From NCBI GenBank assembly GCA_032622095.1, contig CP136061.1, forward strand, positions 6,768,734-6,832,733: a DNA stretch of 64,000 bases. The letters run 5' to 3'. The notes beneath the pieces were generated by a model. That model ran no database searches and was not told the DNA's origin. It worked only from the letters and a program-made list of their open reading frames with translations. Below are positions 57,160 to 64,000 of this stretch, in pieces. A program made the translations under genes and the position numbers. The first letter of the stretch is position 1. Each line of letters starts with the position of its first letter. The DNA comes from Siphonodentalium dalli. Taxonomy: Eukaryota > Mollusca > Scaphopoda > Gadilida > Siphonodentaliidae.

Positions 57160-57372
57160 CAGTAATGCTCTAATTAATCGACTCCTTAACCACAGCAGAA
57201 TTATGGGTAACTTTTCAGGATTTAGTCGGAAATATGGCTTGTTGCCATTCATCGGAAAGCTCTCGGGGAGAGCTTTCCGATGAAAGGCAACAAGCCATAT
57301 TTCCGACTAAATCCTGAAAAGTTACCCATAATTCTGCTGTGGTTAAGGGGTCGATTACTTAGGGCATTACTG
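57160..57372. mobile_element. Family E MITE, best-preserved copy, TA target
   Basis: TA|CAGTAATGCTCTAATTAATCG..GTCGATTACTTAGGGCATTACTG|TA. The arms match almost throughout with loop ctctcggggagag. Confidence 0.92.
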
Positions 57373-57504
57373 TATGAGAGTGATCAGAGTGCTGCATGCC
57401 AAGACATTACACATTCCAATTCACTGGGTGTCATCTACTCAATAAATCTCGGAATGCACTTCTTCTCTTCTGTTAGTTCCGGATAAAGGGCAAGTCTGAT
57501 TACA

Positions 57505-57955
57505 GCGGGTCTCATATGCAGAATGAGGTCCCCACAGGGTGAATTTAGTGACTATCCCGCATAGTGGGCAAGTATCACTAAATTCACCCTCTGGGGACCT
57601 CATTCTGATTAGGCCTCATCTTCTCTGGAAAGTTTCTTTATTATCAAATTTCTATAGAAATTTCTTCACATTGATTCTATTTCTATTTTAGTTTAGTTTC
57701 TCTATATCCCCAAATTGGCAGACGACACATTGCATAATCGAGGTTCCCAATGGGTGTACATCACAATATTCACCAATTGGGAACTTCAATCTCAGTCTAT
57801 GTCTCCATAGAAGATGGAAGTCTAATCAGAATGAGGTCCCCATAGGGTGAATTTAGTGATGCTAGCCTGATATGCAAGATAGCGTGACTAAATTCACCCT
57901 CTGGGGACCTCATTCTGCAAATGACAGACACACTAAACTCAGGCCTGTTGGTACA
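57505..57955. mobile_element. Family D MITE, second subfamily
   Basis: Two D hairpins (57518..57607, 57829..57919) around aggcctcatcttctctggaa..aatcagaatgagg; the right end is CAGACACACTAAACTCAGGCCTG. Confidence 0.85.
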
Positions 57956-58269
57956 TAATCCAGTTCATGCCTCGGAGGATTCCTCAAATGACTTAGTCGT
58001 TGTCCGTTAATAAATAACTGGATTTACTGTTGTATCATCATTGTTTTCATTGGCTATTGGCAATGCGTCACTCGGATCTATAAAGTGGGTAGAAAGATTG
58101 GGGAATGCAGTCATTATTAGCCTGTGGAATGCTAATAAAACGCTAGGAATGTGTGAAATTTTATTCTCCTTGTATTTATCTCCATATATCCGTGCACATA
58201 TTAGAATTATGTTGTGGAATGTAGTCATTATTAGCATATGGAATGTTAATAAAATGCTAGATTTTGTCT

Positions 58270-58570
58270 GTCTGTCCATCAGCTAGTTTGTCACTCCATT
58301 CAGATATATCATGGGTTATTAGATCTCAGTGAAATTTGACATAGGTTTCCCCTGTAACCTGCACTGTCAAAAGAATGTCAATGTGGAACAAAATACAAAT
58401 TTCACATTTTATTTAGAGTTATCCCTCTTTGTTCATCTGGAAATGTTTGTTTCTGTCCATCCATCCATGATAATAGCTATAATATGGGTTATCACATCTC
58501 AATGAAATCTGGTGATCAGCCTTCATGCAGTTCCCATTCTAGAGTTATCCTTCTTTGCTTATCTGTAGTG
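58270..58570. repeat. Dispersed molluscan-type repeat
   Basis: catcatgggttattagatctcagtgaaattt and tatgggttatcacatctcaatgaaatct units, each followed by gagttatccctctttg-type text; related text occurs at 60245..60370 and 61640..61720. Confidence 0.5.
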
Positions 58571-58651
58571 ACCTGTAGTCATCATTAGCTTGTGGAATGC
58601 TAATAAAACACTAAGAATGTGTGAATTGTTTTTATTCTCCGATCTATTGCC

Positions 58652-59089
58652 AGGCCTGGGAATATGTTGCTGGACATTTGTAGCATGAGGTCCCCAGAAG
58701 GTGAATTTAGTGACGGTTCCTTGCACAGCGGGCTTGAGGTCCCCAGAACGTGAATTTAGTGACGGTTCCTTGCACAGCGGGCTTGAGGTCACCAGAACGT
58801 GAATTTAGTGACGGTTCCTTGCACAGCGGGCTTGTATTACTAAATTCATCCTCTATGGACCACATTCTATGTGGCATCATCTGCTGTGGGTAGACTCAGA
58901 TTTAGGATCCCAGATTTAATAGATAATAAATATACATTGTACTTTTTCAAATGTACTTTCCAAAGATGATGCCTTAGCTGAATGAGGTCCCCAGAGGGTG
59001 AACTTAGCTGAATGAGGTCCCCAGAGGGTGAACTTAGTGGTGCTCTGGGGACCTCATTCTGAAAAATGTCCGGCACCATATTCTCAGGT
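58652..59089. mobile_element. Family D-related MITE with a local triplication
   Basis: The ends CAGGCCTGGGAATATG and CATATTCTCAGG. Inside, gtccccagaacgtgaattta gtgacggttccttgcacagc occurs three times (58690..58830), with a 29-bp duplication (gctgaatgaggtccccagag) at 58977 and 59007. Confidence 0.78.
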
Positions 59090-59149
59090 CTATCCACATC
59101 TTATAAACAATCTTGTACCAAATACTTTAAAGGTCCACTTAATTTTCAA

Positions 59150-59875
59150 ATCACCAGATTACATCACATTATATACAACATGTCACCAGATTACATTACA
59201 ATTTACATGTATACACAACATATTCTATATTATACACCAGATTACATCACATGTATATACAACATATCACCAGATTACATTACATGTATATACAACATAT
59301 CACCAGATTACATTACATGTATATACAACATATTCTATATTATACACCAGATTACATCACATGTATATACAACATGTCACCAGATTACATTACAATTTAT
59401 ATGTATACACAACATATTCTATATTATACACCAGATTACATCACATGTATATACAACATATCACCAGATTACATTACATGTATACACAACATACACACCA
59501 GATTACATTACATGTATACACAACATATTCTATATTATACACCAGATTACATTACATGTATGCACAACATATACACCAGATTACATTACATGTATACACA
59601 ACATATACACCAGATTACATTACATGTATACACAACATATTCTATATTATACACCAGATTACATTACATGTATATACAACATATTCTATATTATACACCA
59701 GATTACATTACATGTATACACAACATATTCTATATTATACACCAGATTACATTACATGTATACACAACATATTCTATAATATACACCAGATTACATTACA
59801 TGTATGCACAACATATTCTATATTATACACCAGATTACATTACATGTATACACAAGATATTCTATATTATACACC
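59150..59875. repeat. ccagattacattacatgtat minisatellite with alternating spacers
   Basis: About 18 cores of caccagattacattacatgt atacacaacatat followed by nothing or by tctatattata. Unit lengths of about 30 to 45 bp keep several frames open by chance. Confidence 0.94.
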
Positions 59876-60050
59876 ATTTGATAGAGGAAGCTCCAAAACA
59901 TTTTATTGTCAACTCATCTGGTCGAATAAAGTGGGAACATGTTTTTGTCGAGGTACCGAGGTGCGTTCTATGCTTAATTTTGACCAGGACTGTAAGATAA
60001 TTCTTCTCAATGGAAGGGGAATAACTCTATCTCTTAGTTTGAATTCTGAA

Positions 60051-61282
60051 TTCTGGGGGAACTCTTGGAATGAATCTGAGAATCTCTACCACTTAGTGGA
60101 CACTCCTAGGCCACAGCTTTTACATATTATGGTGGAATATATATATTATTGGTTCTGCTTCCAAATGGTATATAATATGGAATATATAATATTATCTTGA
60201 TTCTAATTTGGCATTCGAAAATTAAAAAAATTTCACATTTTATTTCGAGTTATCCTTCTTTGTTAATCTGAACATTTAAATTTTCTGTCACATCTCAATG
60301 AACTTCAGCATGAAGATCGTCATCATCAGTATTTCCCATTCTAGAGTTATCCTTCTTTGCTTATTTGCAGTGGAATATAGTCATTATTAGTGTATGGAAT
60401 GTTAATAAAACACTAAGAATGTGTGAAATTCCCCCTCATCTATCTCCTTATAATACTGTATACACCCATCAGTAAGCCCAGGGGGGGGGTCTTACAATTT
60501 TTTTTTCAAAAGGAAAATATTACTGGGACTGCGCTTACCTTCGAGGACCGCACTTAAGGGCTTAAGCCCTTAAACATTTTTGTTTTTTCCATATTAACTG
60601 TTGTTTGGGGTCTACGGTATAAATCATTCTAACACAACTTTCTAAAAACCACAGAATTCGGACAAATTCTGGGGGAACTCTTGGAATGAATCTGTGAATC
60701 TCTACCACTTAGTGGACACTCCTAGGCCACAGCTTTTAATATTCTGGTGGAATATATATATTATTGGTTCTGCTTCCAAATGGTATATAATATGGAATAT
60801 ATAATATTATCTTGATTCTAATTTGGCATTCGAAAATTAACAAAATTTCACATTTTATTTCGAGTTATCCTTCTTTGTTAATCTGAACATTTAAATTTTC
60901 TGTCACATCTCAATGAACTTCAGTATGAAGATCGTCATCATCAGTATTTCCCATTCTAGAGTTATCCTTCTTTGCTTATTTGCAGTGGAATATAGTCATT
61001 ATTAGTGTATGGAATGTTAATAAAACACTAAGAATGTGTGAAATTCCCCCTCATCTATCTCCTTATAATACTGTATACACCCATCAGTAAGCCCAGGGGG
61101 GGGTCTTACAATTTTTTTTTCAAAAGGAAAATATTACTGGGACTGCGCTTACCTTCGAGGACCGCACTTAAGGGCTTAAGCCCTTAAACATTTTTGTTTT
61201 TTCCATATTAACTGTTGTTTGGGGTCTACGGTATAAATCATTCTAACACAACTTTCTAAAAACCACAGAATTTGGACAAAAT
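60051..61282. repeat. Recent 616-bp tandem duplication
   Basis: 60051..60666 and 60667..61282 are nearly identical (ttctgggggaactcttggaa..accacagaatt(c/t)ggacaaa); only a few substitutions and small indels are seen (lost acat, C8/C7-type run length). Confidence 0.9.
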
Positions 61283-61800
61283 AGGACAAGGATTGAGGGC
61301 TTAAGCTCATTAACCCTGGACCTTCATACTAATATATATGCAAATAAATTTTATTTTTCTCCAGTACTGAAGAGTTTACATAACACATAGACGTGTACAC
61401 ATCAAATTACTAATAACAGATTTTACAGATATAACATGTTGTATATGTGGTATGCTAATATCAATATTCAACGTAGCCCTGAAACCTCTTTCGTTGGTGC
61501 ACTTTTTGATGCCTCGTTTAAGCTTGTTAATATGACCGGACCTCAGCTCATAAACCACTGTCCACTTAAACACCCTTTCGTTTGTCTAGCTGTTCGCTCA
61601 TTTATCTCAACCATTGTTATCGGATATCGATGAAATTTGTTATGCTGATTTGGCATCAGGAGGGCTTTCATTGACGTTGTTCACATTTTCCAATCAAAAG
61701 TTATCCCTCTTTGTTTATCGGAAAATGGTGGATTTCCGTCCATCGTTCATTAGAATTGTCCAGTAATATTTTCCTTTTGAAAATATTTTTTAAGACCAAA

Positions 61801-64000
61801 CGTGTTATCCTACTCACAAGATGTTATCCTACTCTCAAGATGTTATCCTACTCTCAAGATGTTATCCTACTCTCAAGATGTTATCCTACTCTCAAGATGT
61901 TATCCTACTCTCCAGATGTTATCCTACTCTCAAGATGTTATCCTACTCTCAAGATGTTATCCTACTCACAAGATGTTATCCTACTCTCAAGATGTTATCC
62001 CACTCTCAAGATGTTATCCCACTCTCAAGATGTTATCCCACTCTCAAGATGTTATCCTACTCTCATGATGCTATCCTACTCTCAAGATGTTATCCTACTC
62101 CCATGATGTTATCCTACTCTCATGATGTTATCCTATACTCTCAGGATGTTATCCTATACTCTCATGATGTTATCCTATAATCTCAGGATGTTATCCTACT
62201 CCCATGATGTTATCCTACTCTCATGATGTTATCCTATACTCTCAGGATGTTATCCTACTCCCATGATGTTATCCTACTCTCATGATGTTATCCTATACTC
62301 TCAGGATGTTATCCTACTCTCATGATGTTATCCTATACTCCCAGGATGTTATCCTACTCCCATGATGTTATCCTACTCTCATGATGTTATCCTATACTCT
62401 CAGGATGTTATCCTACTCCCATGATGTTATCCTACTCTCATGATGTTATCCTATACTCTCAGGATGTTATCCTACTCTCATGATGTTATCCTACTCTCAT
62501 GATGTTATCCTATACTCTCAGGATGTTATCCTACTCTCATGATGTTATCCTATACTCTCAGGATGTTATCCTACTCTCATGATGTTATCCTACTCTCATG
62601 ATGTTATCCTATACTCTCAGGATGTTATCCTACTCGCATGATGTTATCCTATACTCTCAAGATGTTATCCTACTCTCATGATGTTATCCTATACTCTCAG
62701 GATGTTATCCTACTCTCATGATGTTATCCTATACTCTCAGGATGTTATCCTACTCTCATGATGTTATCCTATACTCTCAGGATGTTATCCTACTCTCATG
62801 ATGTTATCCTATACTCTCAGGATGTTATCCTACTCTCATGATGTTATCCTATACTCTCAAGATGTTATCCTACTCATGATGTTATCCTATACTCTCAGGA
62901 TGTTATCCTACTCTCAAGATGTTATCCTACTCTCATGATGTTATCCTATACTCTCAGGATGTTATCCTACTCTCATGATGTTATCCTATACTCTCAAGAT
63001 GTTATCCTACTCTCATGATGTTATCCTATACTCTCAAGATGTTATCCTACTCTCATGATGTTATCCTATACTCTCAGGATGTTATCCTACTCTCAGGATG
63101 TTATCCTACTCTCATGATGTTATCCTATACTCTCAGGATGTTATCCTACTCTCATGATGTTATCCTATACTCTCAGGATGTTATCCTATACTCTCAGGAT
63201 GTTATCCTACTCTCATGATGTTATCCTATACTCTCAGGATGTTATCCTACTCTCATGATGTTATCCTATACTCTCAGGATGTTATCCTACTCTCAAGATG
63301 TTATCCTACTCTCATGATGTTATCCTATACTCTCAGGATGTTATCCTACTCTCAAGATGTTATCCTATACTCTCAAGATGTTATCCTACTCTCATGATGT
63401 TATCCTATACTCTCAAGATGTTATCCTACTCTCATGATGTTATCCTATACTCTCAATATGTTATCATACTCTCATGATGTTATCCTATACTCTCAAGATG
63501 TTATCCTACTCTCATGATGTTATCCTATACTCAGGATGTTATCCTACTCTCAGGATGTTATCCTATACTCTCATGATGTTATCCTATACTCTCAGGATGT
63601 TATCCTACTCTCATGATGTTATCCTATACTCTCAAGATGTTATCCTATACTCTCAGGATGTTATCCTACTCTCATGATGTTATCCTATACTCTCAGGATG
63701 TTATCCTACTCTCATGATATCCTATACTCTCAAGATGTTATCCTACTCTCATGATGTTATCCTATACTCTCATGATGTTATCCTACTCTCAGGATGTTAT
63801 CCTATACTCTCATGATGTTATCCTACTCTCATGATGTTATCCTATACTCTCAGGATGTTATCCTACTCTCATGATGTTATCCTATACTCTCAAGATGTTA
63901 TCCTACTCTCATGATGTTATCCTATACTCTCAAGATGTTATCCTACTCTCATGATGTTATCCTATACTCTCAGGATGTTATCCTACTCTCAAGATGTTAT
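61801..64000. repeat. 19/21-bp minisatellite running off the right edge
   Basis: More than 100 units. 61801..62100 is mostly 19-bp gttatcctactctcaagat; from about 62130 the array becomes alternating 19-bp (ctactctcatgatgttatc) and 21-bp (ctatactctcaggatgttatc) units, a 40-bp dimer. At least 2.2 kb. Confidence 0.96.

Noticed and set aside
59028..60200. A 390-codon open frame and two overlapping long frames in other phases
   Set aside because: They are read-throughs of the ccagattacattacatgtat minisatellite, whose unit lacks stops in several frames. No domain, no start context, low-complexity peptide.
61711..63677. Several open frames of 60-131 codons (SRCYPTLKMLSYSQDVILL type)
   Set aside because: Tandem 19/21-bp repeat translated in three phases; no protein evidence.
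1..64000. tRNA or rRNA genes
   Set aside because: No B-box with a matching cloverleaf and no rRNA core sequence was seen by eye; a covariance search would be needed to exclude diverged copies.
40562..64000. Further VGLL4 exons
   Set aside because: Looked for Tondu-domain coding (VDDHFAKAL type) and the SPSKRKF segment; none found, so the region is treated as intron.

Overview
This is eukaryotic, intron-rich, AT-rich DNA, most likely from a marine mollusc and probably a bivalve. That assignment rests on the dispersed repeats (for example the unit ending near 10510 and 12305 and the 'call of GACGGACGG' type blocks) and on the density of short palindromic transposons; it is an inference, since no ribosomal or mitochondrial marker is present. 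Only two protein-coding genes can be recognised. The rest is intron or intergenic DNA filled with nested transposons and minisatellites.

Gene 1 (1..30479, minus strand, running off the left edge) is transketolase. Five coding exons join in frame: 30373..30479 (start codon), 8774..8891, 6250..6363, 3310..3407 and 1..120. Together they give about 185 residues of the N-terminal thiamine-diphosphate-binding domain, including the SGHPTS, SKGHAAP, EGHPTP, GSLGQGL and GDGESAEGS motifs. Introns 1 to 4 are about 21.5, 2.4, 2.8 and 3.2 kb. Gene 2 (40485..40560, plus strand) is the first coding exon of a vestigial-like 4 (VGLL4) homologue, recognised by METPLDVLSRAASMVE. No second VGLL4 exon was found, so 40561..64000 is probably its first coding intron. 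The two genes point away from each other across about 10 kb.

Region by region: 98..1238 is a 40-bp minisatellite whose unit contains the splice acceptor and first codons of transketolase exon 5. 3554..5931 is a hAT-type element carrying two further hAT-type insertions. 6283..6880 is a tandem array made from exon 3 plus its acceptor. Intron 1 holds LINE remnants, TTAA-flanked and hAT-type MITEs, a three-level nest at 26.9-28.1 kb and several minisatellites. The intergenic region has a TA-flanked element with its empty site next to it, a 55-bp array and a 60-bp array (36.8-38.9 kb). The VGLL4 intron holds further MITE copies, a complex palindrome-rich element (42751..43831), a 46-bp hairpin array split by a 1.5-kb transposon (54034..55576), and three arrays at the right end, the last running off the window.

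The main theme is hairpin DNA. At least five palindromic families occur: A and B (TTAA target sites, sharing one 70-bp hairpin module), C (short GCAGACGACA hairpin), D (8-bp target-site duplications verified in several copies) and E (TA target sites). Several minisatellites here seem to have grown from ends of such elements. The most unusual observation is that two separate splice acceptors of one housekeeping gene have each been amplified into tandem arrays.
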